A stretch of 64,000 nucleotides of DNA from Sinorhizobium meliloti (lineage in GTDB: Bacteria > Pseudomonadota > Alphaproteobacteria > Rhizobiales > Rhizobiaceae). The stretch lies in contig NZ_CP141212.1 of assembly GCF_035610345.1 (NCBI RefSeq), positions 1,307,976-1,371,975 on the forward strand, given 5' to 3'. Below are positions 1 through 10,747 of the stretch, piece after piece (the first letter of the stretch is position 1; every line of letters begins with the position of its first letter). Under the pieces are notes generated by a model. That model worked only from the letters and a program-made list of their open reading frames with translations, was not told the DNA's origin and made no database searches. The position numbers were made by a program, and so were the translations under genes.

Positions 1-614
1 TGGGTCTGCAGGCTCTTTTTTTCTATCTTTTTGCCTTCATCGCCGTGGCGTCGGCATTCATGGTCATCGCGGCCAGGAATCCGGTCTATTCGGTTCTGTT
101 CCTGATCCTGACCTTCTTCAATGCGGCCGGGCTCTTCCTGCTGACCGGTGCCGAGTTCCTGGCGATGATCCTGCTGGTGGTCTATGTCGGGGCCGTCGCG
201 GTTCTCTTCCTCTTCGTGGTCATGATGCTCGATATCGACTTTGCCGAGCTTCGCGCCGGCGTGCTCGAATATGCGCCGATCGGCGCGCTGATCGGGCTGA
301 TCCTTGCCGCCGAACTGATCGTCGTTGTTGGCGGCTCCGCTTTCTCACCTGAAATCGCCAAGGGCATCGCAATGCCGATACCGGCGCCGAGCGACCGCAC
401 CAACACCGCCGCGCTCGGCGATGTCCTCTATACCCATTACGTCTACTTCTTCCAGATCGCGGGGCTCGTGCTGCTCGTCGCCATGTTCGGCGCCATCGTG
501 CTGACCCTGCGTCACCGTCAGAACATCAAGCGTCAGAGCATTCCGCAGCAGGTTGCCCGCACCCCCGAAACCGCCGTCGAGGTGGTTACGGTCAAGCCGG
601 GGCAGGGCATCTAA
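1..614 (+). CDS. nuoJ: NADH-quinone oxidoreductase subunit J (lacks only the A of its ATG)
   Basis: Membrane subunit of proton-pumping complex I. The window opens on TG GGT CTG CAG, read as (A)TG, so the protein [11 protein letters not shown]... is cut by a single base and would be 204 residues. It shows the usual five hydrophobic segments: one at the N-terminus, then [38 protein letters not shown] and [18 protein letters not shown]. The [18 protein letters not shown] stretch is the most conserved part of the NuoJ/ND6 family. The C-terminal tail is soluble. nuoK follows after 28 bp, so this is the downstream part of a nuo operon whose beginning lies outside the window. Confidence 0.95.
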   Translation, partial: GLQALFFYLFAFIAVASAFMVIAARNPVYSVLFLILTFFNAAGLFLLTGAEFLAMILLVVYVGAVAVLFLFVVMMLDIDFAELRAGVLEYAPIGALIGLILAAELIVVVGGSAFSPEIAKGIAMPIPAPSDRTNTAALGDVLYTHYVYFFQIAGLVLLVAMFGAIVLTLRHRQNIKRQSIPQQVARTPETAVEVVTVKPGQGI

Positions 615-642
615 TCGGACGCGAGGTCGAGGGACTACACTT

Positions 643-951
643 ATGGAAATCGGAATTTCCCACTATCTGACCGTCAGCGCCATTCTGTTCACGCTCGGCG
701 TCTTCGGCATCTTCCTCAACAGGAAGAACGTCATCATCATCCTCATGTCGGTGGAGCTCATCCTGCTGGCCGTCAACATCAACATGGTGGCGTTCTCGGC
801 CTTCCTGAACGACATCACCGGCCAGGTGTTCGCGCTGTTCATCCTGACCGTTGCGGCGGCCGAAGCCGCCATCGGACTTGCAATTCTCGTCGTCTTCTAC
901 CGCAACCGCGGCTCGATCGCCGTCGAAGACGTCAACATGATGAAGGGCTGA
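643..951 (+). CDS. nuoK: NADH-quinone oxidoreductase subunit K
   Basis: Small membrane subunit of complex I (102 residues, normal family length) with three transmembrane helices. Conserved buried glutamates are visible in [14 protein letters not shown] and [13 protein letters not shown], the pair implicated in proton transfer in NuoK/ND4L. The frame is open further upstream, but the ATG at 643 gives the canonical start MEIGISHYL and avoids overlap with nuoJ. nuoL follows after 7 bp. Confidence 0.97.
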   Translation: MEIGISHYLTVSAILFTLGVFGIFLNRKNVIIILMSVELILLAVNINMVAFSAFLNDITGQVFALFILTVAAAEAAIGLAILVVFYRNRGSIAVEDVNMMKG

Positions 952-958
952 CAGGGCT

Positions 959-2953
959 ATGGATACCATCGTCAAGGCTATCGTCTTCCTGCCTCTGATC
1001 GGCTTCCTGATCGCCGGCCTTCTCGGCACGCAGATCGGCGCCAAAGCATCCGAATATGTGACCAGCGGCCTGATGATCGTCACCGCAGCGCTCTCCTGGT
1101 TCGTCTTCTTCCACGTCGCCCTCGGCGAAGAGGAGATGATCAAGGTTTCGGTGCTGCGCTGGATCCAGTCCGGAAGCTTCGATGTCGAATGGGCTTTCCG
1201 CGTCGACACGCTGACGGCCGTCATGTTCGTCGTCGTCAACACCGTCTCGACCCTGGTGCACATCTATTCGATCGGATACATGCACCACGATCCGAACCGG
1301 CCGCGTTTCTTCGCCTATCTGTCGCTCTTCACCTTCGCGATGCTGATGCTCATCACGTCGGACAATCTGCTGCAGATGTTCTTCGGCTGGGAAGGCGTGG
1401 GTCTCGCATCATACCTGCTGATCGGCTTCTGGTATAAGAAGCCGTCCGCCAATGCGGCGGCGATGAAGGCCTTCATCGTCAACCGCGTCGGCGACTTCGG
1501 CTTCTCGCTCGGCATCTTCTGCGTCTTCGTCCTCTTCGGCTCGATCAATTTCGAGACCATCTTCGCCGCTGCGCAGAACTATTTGCCGGCCGAGGGTGCT
1601 GCGGCAGGGGACGCGGTCATCAATCTCTTCGGAATGCAGCTCGACAAGGGGCATGCCCTGACGGCCACCTGCCTGCTGCTCTTCATGGGCGCGATGGGCA
1701 AGTCGGCGCAGTTCCTGCTGCACACCTGGCTGCCGGACGCCATGGAAGGCCCGACCCCCGTTTCGGCCCTTATCCATGCCGCAACCATGGTGACCGCGGG
1801 CGTCTTCCTCGTCGCCCGCATGTCGCCGCTCTTCGAGCTTTCGCCGGACGCCCTGACGGTCGTCACCCTGATCGGCGCGATCACCGCATTCTTTGCGGCG
1901 ACCGTCGGTCTGGTCCAGAACGACATCAAGCGCGTCATCGCCTATTCGACCTGCTCGCAGCTCGGCTACATGTTCGTCGCGCTCGGCGTCGGCGCCTATG
2001 GCGCGGCGATCTTCCACCTCTTCACGCACGCCTTCTTCAAGGCGCTCCTGTTCCTGGGCGCGGGCTCGGTCATCCACGCCGTCGACGGCGAGCAGGACAT
2101 GCGTTACATGGGCGGACTGCGCACGCATATTCCGGTCACCTACTGGATGATGTTCATCGGTACGATCGCGCTCACCGGCGTCGGCATTCCCGGTACGGTC
2201 ATTGGCACGGCGGGCTTCTTCTCGAAGGACGCGATCATCGAATCCACCTTCGCGTCGCATAGCGTCGTTTCCGGTCTGGCCTTCGTGCTGCTGGTCATCG
2301 CGGCGCTCTTCACCAGCTTCTATTCCTGGCGTCTGACCTTCATGACGTTCCACGGCAAGCCACGCGCTTCCTCCGACGTCATGCATCACGTCCACGAGTC
2401 GCCGCAGGTCATGCTGGTGCCCCTCTACATCCTGGCCGCCGGCGCCCTCGTCGCTGGCTTCCTGTTCCACGATTATTTCTTCGGTCACCACTACGCCGAG
2501 TTCTGGCAGGGCGCTCTGTTCACGTCCGCCGAAAACGAGCTTCTCGAGGAGTACCACCACGTTCCGCTATGGGTGAAATGGAGCCCGTTCGCGGCCATGG
2601 CGCTCGGTCTCTTCACGGCCTGGTACATGTACATCCGTTCGCCGGAGACGCCGAAATATCTCGCCGAGCAGCATCGCGGGCTTTACCAGTTCCTGCTCAA
2701 CAAGTGGTATTTCGACGAACTCTACGATTTCCTGTTCGTCCGCAGCGCCAAGCGCCTGGGTACCTTCCTCTGGAAGGAGGGTGACGGACGGGTGATCGAC
2801 GGGTACGGCCCGAACGGGATCGCTGCGCGCGTTCTCGACGTGACCGACCGGGTGGTCCGCCTGCAGACCGGATACCTCTACCACTACGCGTTCGCCATGC
2901 TGATCGGTATTGCAGCGCTCGTTACATGGATGATGCTCGGGAGTTCCTTCTGA
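959..2953 (+). CDS. nuoL: NADH-quinone oxidoreductase subunit L
   Basis: Largest antiporter-like membrane subunit of complex I, 664 residues, with about 16 transmembrane helices and the long lateral C-terminal helix expected of NuoL. Family signatures include [52 protein letters not shown] (proton channel lysine and histidines) and [17 protein letters not shown]. The stop codon shares one base with the nuoM start (TGATG), which implies translational coupling. Confidence 0.97.
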   Translation: MDTIVKAIVFLPLIGFLIAGLLGTQIGAKASEYVTSGLMIVTAALSWFVFFHVALGEEEMIKVSVLRWIQSGSFDVEWAFRVDTLTAVMFVVVNTVSTLVHIYSIGYMHHDPNRPRFFAYLSLFTFAMLMLITSDNLLQMFFGWEGVGLASYLLIGFWYKKPSANAAAMKAFIVNRVGDFGFSLGIFCVFVLFGSINFETIFAAAQNYLPAEGAAAGDAVINLFGMQLDKGHALTATCLLLFMGAMGKSAQFLLHTWLPDAMEGPTPVSALIHAATMVTAGVFLVARMSPLFELSPDALTVVTLIGAITAFFAATVGLVQNDIKRVIAYSTCSQLGYMFVALGVGAYGAAIFHLFTHAFFKALLFLGAGSVIHAVDGEQDMRYMGGLRTHIPVTYWMMFIGTIALTGVGIPGTVIGTAGFFSKDAIIESTFASHSVVSGLAFVLLVIAALFTSFYSWRLTFMTFHGKPRASSDVMHHVHESPQVMLVPLYILAAGALVAGFLFHDYFFGHHYAEFWQGALFTSAENELLEEYHHVPLWVKWSPFAAMALGLFTAWYMYIRSPETPKYLAEQHRGLYQFLLNKWYFDELYDFLFVRSAKRLGTFLWKEGDGRVIDGYGPNGIAARVLDVTDRVVRLQTGYLYHYAFAMLIGIAALVTWMMLGSSF

Positions 2954-4464
2954 TGACCGATTGGCCCGTACTTTCCGCGGTCACCTTCATGCCGCTCGTC
3001 GGCGTTCTGCTTCTCCTGCTCACAAGGGAAGACAGCGCCTACGGCCGCCGCAACATCCTGAACGTCTCGCTGCTGACGACGGTCTTCACCTTCCTCGTGT
3101 CGCTCTACATCTGGTACCAGTTCGACCCGTCGAATCCGGGCTTCCAGATGGTCGAGAAGCGGGAGTGGCTCGGCACCGGCATTTCCTATCATCTGGGCGT
3201 CGACGGCATTTCCATACTCTTCGTCCCGCTGACGGCATTCCTGATGCCGTTCTGCGTGCTGGCAAGCTGGGTGACGATCGAGAAGCGCCTGAAGGAATAC
3301 ATGATCGCGTTTCTGATCCTGGAAACGCTGATGCTTGGCGTCTTCGTGTCTCTCGACATCATCCTTTTCTACGTCTTCTTCGAGGCGGGCCTCATCCCGA
3401 TGTTCATCATCATCGGCGTGTGGGGCGGCAAGGAGCGCGTCTACGCAAGCTACAAGTTCTTCCTCTATACGCTGCTCGGTTCCGTTCTGATGCTGCTTGC
3501 CATGATGGCGATGTATTGGCAGGCGGGCACCACCGACATCACGCAGTTGCTCGCCTATCAGTTCCCGCGCGAAATGCAGACCTGGCTCTGGCTTGCCTTC
3601 TTCGCTTCCTTCGCGGTGAAGATGCCCATGTGGCCGGTGCACACCTGGCTTCCCGATGCGCACGTGCAGGCGCCGACGGCAGGCTCGGTCATCCTGGCCG
3701 GCATCCTCCTGAAGCTCGGCGGCTACGGCTTCCTGCGCTTCTCCCTGCCGATGTTCCCGCTGGCGTCCGACTTCTTCGCGCCGTTCGTCTTCACCCTGTC
3801 GATCATTGCGATCATCTACACCTCGCTGGTCGCGATGATGCAGACCGACATCAAGAAGCTCATCGCCTATTCATCGGTGGCGCATATGGGCTACGTGACG
3901 ATGGGAACCTTCGCGGCGAATGTTCAGGGTGTCCAGGGAGCGATTTTCCAGATGCTGTCGCACGGCATCGTCTCGGGCGCGCTCTTCCTCTGCGTCGGCG
4001 TCGTCTATGACCGGCTGCATACGCGCGAGATCGCGGCATATGGCGGCCTCGTCAACAACATGCCGAAATATGCCGTCGCCTTCATGGTCTTCACCATGGC
4101 CAATGTGGGCCTTCCGGGAACGTCGGGCTTCGTCGGCGAAGTGCTGACGCTGGTGGGCGCCTTCCGCGCCAACACCTGGGTCGCCCTGTTCGCGACGACC
4201 GGCGTCATTCTGTCGGCGGCTTACGCGCTCTGGCTCTACCGCCGGGTGATTTTCGGTGCGCTGGAAAAGGAAAGCTTGAAGGCGTTGCTCGATCTGTCGG
4301 GGCGCGAGAAACTCATTCTCTATCCGCTGGTGATCCTGACCATCTTCTTCGGTGTTTATCCGGCACCGGTCTTCGACGCGACCGCGGCCTCCGTGGACTT
4401 GCTCGTCAACAACTACGCCGCCGCCCTGCAGGCAGCGCAAGACGTTGCGCTTTCGGTGCAATGA
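2953..4464 (+). CDS. nuoM: NADH-quinone oxidoreductase subunit M
   Basis: Antiporter-like proton-translocating subunit of complex I, 503 residues. Family motifs are seen at [17 protein letters not shown] (conserved Glu), [37 protein letters not shown], and [16 protein letters not shown]. The start was taken at the ATG overlapping the nuoL stop by one base ([12 protein letters not shown]). An in-frame codon 27 bp upstream lies inside nuoL and is unlikely. Confidence 0.97.
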   Translation: MTDWPVLSAVTFMPLVGVLLLLLTREDSAYGRRNILNVSLLTTVFTFLVSLYIWYQFDPSNPGFQMVEKREWLGTGISYHLGVDGISILFVPLTAFLMPFCVLASWVTIEKRLKEYMIAFLILETLMLGVFVSLDIILFYVFFEAGLIPMFIIIGVWGGKERVYASYKFFLYTLLGSVLMLLAMMAMYWQAGTTDITQLLAYQFPREMQTWLWLAFFASFAVKMPMWPVHTWLPDAHVQAPTAGSVILAGILLKLGGYGFLRFSLPMFPLASDFFAPFVFTLSIIAIIYTSLVAMMQTDIKKLIAYSSVAHMGYVTMGTFAANVQGVQGAIFQMLSHGIVSGALFLCVGVVYDRLHTREIAAYGGLVNNMPKYAVAFMVFTMANVGLPGTSGFVGEVLTLVGAFRANTWVALFATTGVILSAAYALWLYRRVIFGALEKESLKALLDLSGREKLILYPLVILTIFFGVYPAPVFDATAASVDLLVNNYAAALQAAQDVALSVQ

Positions 4465-4483
4465 TCAAGGGACGTGATGTGAC

Positions 4484-5926
4484 ATGACTGCTGAAACCCT
4501 TATCGCCAGCCTGCAACTTTCGATGCCCGAGCTGATCCTTGCGGTCGGCGCGATGGCTCTCCTGATGATCGGCGTCTTCTCGGGCGAAAGAGCCACACCG
4601 ACCGTGACCGGACTTGCGGTCGCAGTGCTCATCATCGCCGGGCTGTGGCTCGTTCTGAAGACGGGCGAGGGGGAGGCCTATGGCGGCGCCTTCCTGTCGG
4701 ATCCCTTCGCCAAATTCATGAAGGTCCTCGCCCTGATCGGCTCGATCACCGTGATGGTGATGACCGTCGGACACGCGCGTTCGGCTCAGATCGACCGGTT
4801 CGAGTTCCCCGTGCTTCTGGTTCTGGCCACCCTCGGCATGCTGCTGATGATATCGGCCAACGATCTCATCTCGCTCTACCTGTCGTTGGAGCTGCAGTCA
4901 CTCGCCCTTTACGTCGTGGCGGCAATCAACCGCGACAGCGTCCGGTCGACGGAAGCGGGCCTGAAGTATTTCGTTCTCGGCGCGCTGTCTTCGGGCATGA
5001 TGCTTTACGGCATGTCGCTCGTCTACGGCTTCACCGGGCATACCGGCTTCGACGAGATCGCGGCGGCGCTCACGGCTGAGGGCCGGTCGCTGGGCCTCGT
5101 CTTCGGGCTGGTGTTCATTCTTGCGGGTCTCGCCTTCAAGATCTCCGCCGTACCATTCCATATGTGGACGCCGGACGTCTACGAAGGCGCCCCGACGCCG
5201 GTGACGGCATTCTTCGCCGCAGGACCGAAGGTCGCGGCCATTTCGATCCTCGTGCGCATCGTCATCAACGCCTTCGAGCCGGTGGTCGCCGATTGGCAGC
5301 AGATCGTCGTCTTCATCTCGATCGCATCGATGCTGCTCGGCTCCTTCGCCGCGATCGGCCAACGCAACATCAAGCGGCTGATGGCCTATTCCTCGATCGG
5401 CCACATGGGTTATGCGCTCGTCGGTCTGGCGGCCGGCTCGATGGCCGGCGTACGCGGCGTGATCCTCTACATGCTGATCTACATGGTCATGACGCTGGGC
5501 ACTTTCGCCTGCATCCTTGCCATGCGCCGGCGGGAAGGCGAGCATGTCGAAGGTATCGACGATCTCGCCGGTCTTTCGCAAACCAACCCGTTCATGGCGA
5601 CGGTGCTGACGATCCTCATGTTCTCGCTCGCCGGCATCCCTCCGCTGGCAGGTTTCTTCGCCAAGTACTTCGTCTTCGTTGCGGCGATCGAGGCGCAGCT
5701 CTATGGCCTGGCAATCATCGGCGTGCTCGCTTCCGTCGTCGGCGCCTACTACTATCTGCGGGTCATCAAGGTGATGTGGTTCGAGGAGCCGAGGGGCGAG
5801 TTTGCCCGAACGGCGGGCGAGCTTAGGCTGGTGTTCGGTCTGTCCGGCCTCTTCGTGCTCGGCTACGTGCTCATCGGCGGTCCGCTCGGAACCGCTGCCG
5901 AAGCCGCGGCGCGGACATTCTTTTGA
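4484..5926 (+). CDS. nuoN: NADH-quinone oxidoreductase subunit N
   Basis: Third antiporter-like membrane subunit of complex I, 480 residues, about 14 transmembrane helices. Motifs include [13 protein letters not shown] (conserved Glu), [32 protein letters not shown] (functional Lys) and [20 protein letters not shown]. It is the last nuo gene of the operon. Its stop overlaps the TTG start of birA by 3 bp, so birA and probably rnj are cotranscribed. Confidence 0.97.
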   Translation: MTAETLIASLQLSMPELILAVGAMALLMIGVFSGERATPTVTGLAVAVLIIAGLWLVLKTGEGEAYGGAFLSDPFAKFMKVLALIGSITVMVMTVGHARSAQIDRFEFPVLLVLATLGMLLMISANDLISLYLSLELQSLALYVVAAINRDSVRSTEAGLKYFVLGALSSGMMLYGMSLVYGFTGHTGFDEIAAALTAEGRSLGLVFGLVFILAGLAFKISAVPFHMWTPDVYEGAPTPVTAFFAAGPKVAAISILVRIVINAFEPVVADWQQIVVFISIASMLLGSFAAIGQRNIKRLMAYSSIGHMGYALVGLAAGSMAGVRGVILYMLIYMVMTLGTFACILAMRRREGEHVEGIDDLAGLSQTNPFMATVLTILMFSLAGIPPLAGFFAKYFVFVAAIEAQLYGLAIIGVLASVVGAYYYLRVIKVMWFEEPRGEFARTAGELRLVFGLSGLFVLGYVLIGGPLGTAAEAAARTFF

Positions 5927-6690
5927 CCGGCGGACGAAGCGGCGGCCGGAGTTCGCCTGAAGATTTCCGGCACGTCGCGCTCGCCGAAACGGTCTCGACC
6001 AACAACGAGTGCCTTCTGCGGGCGCGCGAGGGTGATCCCGGCAATCTCTGGATCACCGCGGTGCGCCAGACCGGAGGCAGGGGCAGGCGTGGCCGCGCCT
6101 GGTTCTCGGAGCCGGGGAACCTCTACGCATCCCTGCTGCTCATCGATCCGGCGCCGGTGGACAGGCTGCATGCGATGCCGCTCGCCGCAGCGGTTGCGGT
6201 CCATCGGGCCATCCGCCGAGTGATGCCACCGGGCGGAGCCGAGGCCGCGATCAAATGGCCGAACGATATTCTTATCGACGGGCGGAAAACCTGCGGCATT
6301 CTTCTCGAAGGCGAGGTTCTGGCCGACGGGCGGCGGGCCCTGGTGATTGGCTGCGGCATCAACGTCGCCGTCATGCCTGAAGACGCACTTTACCCCGTCA
6401 CATCGCTTCGGCGGGAGGGCGCGACAACCTCTCCCGAGGAGCTGTTCGCGCATCTTTTCGTAACCATGGCCGAAACGCTCGCCGTATGGGACCGTGGCGC
6501 GGGCGTCGCCGCAATCATCGATCAGTGGCGCGCCGCGGCCAAGGGCATCGGCGAGGCGATCACGGTCAACCTGCCGGACCGCTCGCTTTCCGGCCGCTTT
6601 GCAGGTATCGATCGGGACGGCCGGCTTCTACTCGACACGGGTTCCGGCCCGCCGCAAACCATTGCAGCGGGCGACGTATTTTTTGGATGA
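5923..6690 (+). CDS. birA: Biotin--[acetyl-CoA-carboxylase] ligase
   Basis: Attaches biotin to the carboxyl carrier protein (AccB is encoded at 50926-51402). The 255-residue protein is the monofunctional type without an N-terminal DNA-binding domain. Visible motifs are [10 protein letters not shown], the biotinyl-AMP loop around [32 protein letters not shown], and a small C-terminal SH3-like domain ending in [10 protein letters not shown]. The start is TTG overlapping the nuoN stop. An initiation codon a few residues further in cannot be excluded. Confidence 0.93.
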   Translation: MTGGRSGGRSSPEDFRHVALAETVSTNNECLLRAREGDPGNLWITAVRQTGGRGRRGRAWFSEPGNLYASLLLIDPAPVDRLHAMPLAAAVAVHRAIRRVMPPGGAEAAIKWPNDILIDGRKTCGILLEGEVLADGRRALVIGCGINVAVMPEDALYPVTSLRREGATTSPEELFAHLFVTMAETLAVWDRGAGVAAIIDQWRAAAKGIGEAITVNLPDRSLSGRFAGIDRDGRLLLDTGSGPPQTIAAGDVFFG

Positions 6691-6717
6691 TTGAAAAAAG
6701 CAAAGGCGCATCACGAC

Positions 6718-8385
6718 ATGGCGCATGATGAAGAATTGGTGTTCTTGCCGCTCGGCGGCGTCGGCGAAATAGGCATGAATCTCGGCCTTTACGGCTATGG
6801 AAGGCCAGGTCACCGCCAATGGATCATGGTCGATTGCGGAGTGACCTTCCCCGGCCCGGAATTGCCGGGCGTAGATCTGGTTCTGCCCGATATCGCCTTT
6901 CTGGCCGAACAGCGCCGCAATCTGAAGGCGATCATCATCACGCATGCCCATGAGGACCATTACGGGGCCCTGAACGATCTGTGGCCCGGCCTGAACGTTC
7001 CCGTCTACGCCTCGCCCTTCACCGCGGGCATGCTGGAGGCCAAGCGCGCATTCGAAAAGTCCCGCAGCGAGATCCCGATCACGATCTTCAAGCAGGGCGA
7101 CCGCATCAATGTCGGACCTTTCAGCGTCGAAGCCGTGGGGGTCAATCATTCGATCCCCGAGCCGATGGCGCTCGTCATTCGCACTCAACTCGGCACGGTC
7201 GTGCACACGGGCGACTGGAAGATCGACCTCGAGCCTTCGCTCGGGCCGCTGACGGACGAGTCCCGGTTTCGCCAGATCGGTGAGGAAGGCGTCCTCGCTC
7301 TCGTCTGCGATTCGACCAATGCCCTGCGCGAAGGGGTGTCGCCGTCCGAACAGCAAGTCTCCGAAAGTCTCGCCAAGATCATTGCCGATGCCGAGGGCCG
7401 GGTCGGGATCACCACCTTCTCCTCCAATGTCGGGCGCATCCGCTCCGTTGCCGAAGCGGCGGAGGCTGCCGGGCGGGAGGTGCTTCTACTCGGCAGTTCG
7501 ATGAAGCGCGTCGTCGACGTTGCGCGCGATGTCGGGCTCATGGAAGGCGTGAAGCCGTTCCTGGCAGAAGACGAGTTCGGCTATGTCCCGCGCGACAAGG
7601 TCGTGGTCATTTTGACGGGCAGCCAGGGCGAGCCGCGCGCCGCCCTTGCCAAGATCGCTCGCGACGAGATGCGCAACGTGGCTTTTTCGGCCGGCGACAC
7701 GATCGTCTTTTCGTCGCGCACCATCCCCGGCAACGAAAAGGCGATCAACGACATCAAGAACGGGCTTATCGAGCAAGGCATCCACATCGTCACGGACAGC
7801 GAGGCGCTGGTGCATGTTTCCGGCCACCCGCGGCGCACCGAGCTCCAGCAGATGTACCAGTGGGTGAAGCCGCAGATCCTCGTGCCGGTGCATGGCGAGG
7901 CGGCGCATCTGACGGCGCATGCGGAGCTTGGACTGCAATCGGGTATCCCGAGCGTGCCGCGGCTGCGCAATGGCGAAATGCTGCGGCTTGCGCCCGGACC
8001 CGCGGAAGTCATTGACGAGGCGCCGCACGGCCGCATCTACAAGGACGGCACCCTCATCGGCGATTTCGAGGAGATGGGGATCGGCGAACGCCGCAAGCTT
8101 TCCTTCGCCGGCCACGTCTCCGTCAGTGTCGTCCTCGACAGCCGTTACGACTTTCTGGGCGACCCGGACGTCGTGCCGATCGGCCTTCCGGAATACGACG
8201 ACGAAGGCGAGGCGATGGAGGACACGCTCTATGATGCGGTGCTCGGCGCCGTAGAGAGCATTCCGCGGGCAAAGCGGAAGGACCTCGCGATGCTGCAGGA
8301 AGCCGTTCGCCGCGCCGTGCGCAGCACTACGAACCAGGTCTGGGGCAAGAAGCCGGTCGTCACGGTGTTCATCACCAAGGTCTGA
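6718..8385 (+). CDS. rnj: Ribonuclease J (metallo-beta-lactamase/beta-CASP)
   Basis: 5'-to-3' exo- and endoribonuclease, 555 residues. It has the metallo-beta-lactamase motif HAHEDHYGAL, HTGDWKID and a downstream VHVSGHPRR histidine motif, with the beta-CASP insert between (FSSNVGRIRSVAEAA, VVILTGSQGEPRAAL). The RNase J C-terminal domain ends in KPVVTVFITKV. The ATG at 6718 gives MAHDEELVFLPLGGVGEIGMN. A TTG 27 bp upstream immediately after birA is possible but less typical. The genome also encodes RNase E and RNase R in this window. Confidence 0.95.
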   Translation: MAHDEELVFLPLGGVGEIGMNLGLYGYGRPGHRQWIMVDCGVTFPGPELPGVDLVLPDIAFLAEQRRNLKAIIITHAHEDHYGALNDLWPGLNVPVYASPFTAGMLEAKRAFEKSRSEIPITIFKQGDRINVGPFSVEAVGVNHSIPEPMALVIRTQLGTVVHTGDWKIDLEPSLGPLTDESRFRQIGEEGVLALVCDSTNALREGVSPSEQQVSESLAKIIADAEGRVGITTFSSNVGRIRSVAEAAEAAGREVLLLGSSMKRVVDVARDVGLMEGVKPFLAEDEFGYVPRDKVVVILTGSQGEPRAALAKIARDEMRNVAFSAGDTIVFSSRTIPGNEKAINDIKNGLIEQGIHIVTDSEALVHVSGHPRRTELQQMYQWVKPQILVPVHGEAAHLTAHAELGLQSGIPSVPRLRNGEMLRLAPGPAEVIDEAPHGRIYKDGTLIGDFEEMGIGERRKLSFAGHVSVSVVLDSRYDFLGDPDVVPIGLPEYDDEGEAMEDTLYDAVLGAVESIPRAKRKDLAMLQEAVRRAVRSTTNQVWGKKPVVTVFITKV

Positions 8386-8438
8386 TCCGGCGGCACCCTC
8401 CGAAATCGTGAACTGCAGGGCAGGGAGAGAAGCATCGG

Positions 8439-8843
8439 ATGTTGGGAAAAGTGAACCACGTGGCAATCGCCGTGCCCGACCTTGCAGTCGCCATCGAAAG
8501 CTATCGCGCCACGCTGGGGGCGCCGGTCTCCGAGCCGCAGGCCCTGCCTGAACACGGCGTGACCGTCGTTTTCGTGACGCTGCCCAATACCAAGGTCGAA
8601 TTGCTCGAGCCGCTCGGCGACACATCGCCGATCTCCGCCTTCCTCGAGAAAAACCCGGCCGGCGGCATGCACCATATCTGCTACGAGGTGGAAGACATCA
8701 TCGCCGCGCGCGACCGGCTGAGGCAGGCGGGAGCGCGTGTCCTCGGCGACGGCAACCCGAAAATCGGCGCGCACGGCAAGCCTGTCCTGTTTCTTCACCC
8801 CAAGGACTTTCAGGGCACCTTGATCGAGCTCGAAGAGGTGTGA
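8439..8843 (+). CDS. mce: Methylmalonyl-CoA epimerase
   Basis: Interconverts (2R)- and (2S)-methylmalonyl-CoA in propionyl-CoA catabolism. The 134-residue protein is a single vicinal-oxygen-chelate (glyoxalase-like) domain: KVNHVAIAVPDL carries the first metal His, VELLEPLG and MHHICYEVEDI the next ligands, and GTLIELEEV the C-terminal Glu. GAGAGAAGC upstream is a plausible ribosome binding site. It lies 53 bp after rnj and before a DUF1467 gene. Confidence 0.92.
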   Translation: MLGKVNHVAIAVPDLAVAIESYRATLGAPVSEPQALPEHGVTVVFVTLPNTKVELLEPLGDTSPISAFLEKNPAGGMHHICYEVEDIIAARDRLRQAGARVLGDGNPKIGAHGKPVLFLHPKDFQGTLIELEEV

Positions 8844-8925
8844 CAGTCGGGCGCGGGGAAGAGGTTTGCCGGTTGAGCCGTGCGGGGTTATAACGCGGCC
8901 GAACGCTCCACCGCAGAGATTTTTG

Positions 8926-9195
8926 ATGCCTCTCTTCTCTACCTTTGCAATCTACTTCATTATCTGGTGGATCACGCTTTTCGTCGTGCTGCCGCTCGGT
9001 GTGCGTACGCAAGCCGAAGAGAATGACGTCGTCCCCGGCTCCGTCGAGAGTGCTCCAGCCCGTTTCCGCGCCCTCAGGGTCGTACTGCTGACCACGGTCA
9101 TTGCCGCCGTCATCCATCTCGGCTGGTACATTGTTTCGGTGAAGCTCGGCTACGACATCGATGCAATCCCACGCTTCGCGCCGGAATTCTACTGA
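8926..9195 (+). CDS. DUF1467 family membrane protein
   Basis: 89-residue protein with two transmembrane helices (IYFIIWWITLFVVLPLGV and VVLLTTVIAAVIHLGWYIV) separated by a polar loop containing the family pattern RTQAEE....PGS..SAPARFR. The family is widespread in alphaproteobacteria, normally near proS or lolC, and has no known function. The ATG at 8926 was chosen because the upstream in-frame extension has no family similarity. Confidence 0.88.
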   Translation: MPLFSTFAIYFIIWWITLFVVLPLGVRTQAEENDVVPGSVESAPARFRALRVVLLTTVIAAVIHLGWYIVSVKLGYDIDAIPRFAPEFY

Positions 9196-9221
9196 CGCCG
9201 GGAACGCAGCGACACGGTTTC

Positions 9222-9596
9222 GTGAATCGACAGCCACTCGCCCGCCGGCTAATAAAGGGCATGCTGTATTTTGCCCGCCTCCTCCTGTGCCTTTGGCTCG
9301 CCGCCTTTGCCGCGAGTACCGTTGCGCAGGCGGCAGGTAGCACGGCGATGATGATCGCCATGGCAGCCGATGCCGGCTCGCAGATGGCAGGGTGCCCGGA
9401 TTGCGACGATGAGCCTGGCGACGCTGACGGCTTTGCCTGCAACGTCGACTGCACCTCCCTCGGGTCGGGCCTGCCCGTCGATTATCCCGAATACCGACCG
9501 ATCGTCCCGTCGAAAGACTTCGGCCTCGCTGCGGCTGACGATCGGCCTGGCCGTATCGGACCGCCGGACCCTCTTCCCCCAAAACATTTCGCCTGA
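9222..9596 (+). CDS. Small exported Cys-rich protein, first gene of a putative copper cluster
   Basis: 124 residues from GTG at 9222, or 111 from ATG at 9261. A hydrophobic signal segment (YFARLLLCLWLAAFAAS, cleavage near AQAAG) is followed by a Met-containing stretch (TAMMIAMAADAGSQMAG) and a cysteine cluster CPDC...C...C. The tail ends in a proline-rich PPDPLPPK motif. I do not recognise a named domain. The layout (exported, Met then CxxC then Pro-rich tail) resembles small periplasmic proteins found beside copper-resistance genes. It starts 26 bp after the DUF1467 gene and may share its transcript. Function is inferred from context only. Confidence 0.6.
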   Translation: MNRQPLARRLIKGMLYFARLLLCLWLAAFAASTVAQAAGSTAMMIAMAADAGSQMAGCPDCDDEPGDADGFACNVDCTSLGSGLPVDYPEYRPIVPSKDFGLAAADDRPGRIGPPDPLPPKHFA

Positions 9597-9802
9597 TCTG
9601 ACGCGCAATGCCTGAGAGGTGCGTGGAACGGTCAGTTTCCGTGCCACGGCGACCGTCGCCGAAGCAAGGTTTCAGCCGTCCTCCGTCGCTTTGATAGGCG
9701 CTGGCGGCCCGGGCACGCGGCCAGGCCAGACACGCGCCATCTCAGCCACGTCGTTCCGATGCCGGCCTTCAGGCAGGACGATAGCTGCAATCGAAATCGT
9801 AT

Positions 9803-10735
9803 ATGAGGAAGACAATGATCTTTTCCACGGCCGCATGCGCCGGTCTATCCCGGCGAAGTGTTGTGGGCTTGCTTGCCACCGGCGCCGGCTTCGTCCTGTT
9901 GCCATACAGGATCGGGGCAGCGACCTCTGTCCCGCGCGCGATCGCTTTCGATGGCGATTCGCTCGTAACTGCGATCGAAGGAGAGATCCGACGGTTCGCT
10001 CCCGTGATCGGCTGGCAGGTCCTGAAGTCACCCGGTTTCGTGACGGCGCTCGCCAGCCTCCCCGCGCGGGCGGGTGAGATCGTTGCCGGTCTGGCAGGGG
10101 GCGGCATCGCACGTTCTTCGGATGGCGGCAGCAGCTGGCAATTCCCGGGAAAGGGACTGCCGGGGGCGCCCGTAACTGCATTGGCCGCATCCGCCGCAGC
10201 GCCCGACACGCTCTACGCCGCCGTTGCAGGTGACGGGCTCTGGCACAGCACAGACAACGGGGCGGTCTGGAGCCTCGCAATGGACCGGCCCTGGATCGGG
10301 GACGGGGAACGCGAGATCGTCGGGCTCGCCTCGGTGAATACCGCCTCGGGCATGGGGGGCATCTGGATCTACGCCGCAACCGAGGCCGGCTTGATCCGGG
10401 TGCCCGACTGCTTCTGCCGCTGGCAGGCGATCGTAGCGGGCGACGCGATGGACGCTCTGATTGCCGGCGGTCCGCCAAAACCGGAAGCACCCTTGCCCAA
10501 GGGGGAGGCGGTCCGCGCGCTCGTCTCCTGCCTCGCGGAATCCGAGAGGCTGTTCGCCGCGATGCCTTTCGGTCTTTGGACTTCCGCCGATGCGGGCGTG
10601 AACTGGTCCCGCAGCTCGGAGCTGAATGCGCTCGCCCTGGCATCGCATCCACAAGACCCCGAACAGCTTGCCGCCGTCACGAAAGATGCGGTCGTAGTCA
10701 GCCGCGATGGCGGCAGAAACTGGACGAAGCTCTGA
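9803..10735 (+). CDS. Tat-exported Asp-box beta-propeller protein (YCF48/BNR-like)
   Basis: 310 residues. The N-terminus contains a twin-arginine motif SRRSVVG (residues 16-22) followed by a hydrophobic core, a Tat signal. The mature part carries four Asp-box repeats of the form S-x-D-x-G-x-x-W: SSDGGSSW (about 105-112), STDNGAVW, SADAGVNW and SRDGGRNW near the C-terminus, a beta-propeller signature also found in sialidase and photosystem-assembly (YCF48) folds. No sialidase catalytic residues were recognised, so a scaffold or chaperone role is more likely than hydrolase. It is followed after 12 bp by a DUF411 gene. Confidence 0.75.
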   Translation: MRKTMIFSTAACAGLSRRSVVGLLATGAGFVLLPYRIGAATSVPRAIAFDGDSLVTAIEGEIRRFAPVIGWQVLKSPGFVTALASLPARAGEIVAGLAGGGIARSSDGGSSWQFPGKGLPGAPVTALAASAAAPDTLYAAVAGDGLWHSTDNGAVWSLAMDRPWIGDGEREIVGLASVNTASGMGGIWIYAATEAGLIRVPDCFCRWQAIVAGDAMDALIAGGPPKPEAPLPKGEAVRALVSCLAESERLFAAMPFGLWTSADAGVNWSRSSELNALALASHPQDPEQLAAVTKDAVVVSRDGGRNWTKL

Positions 10736-10747
10736 AGGAGAACTCTC

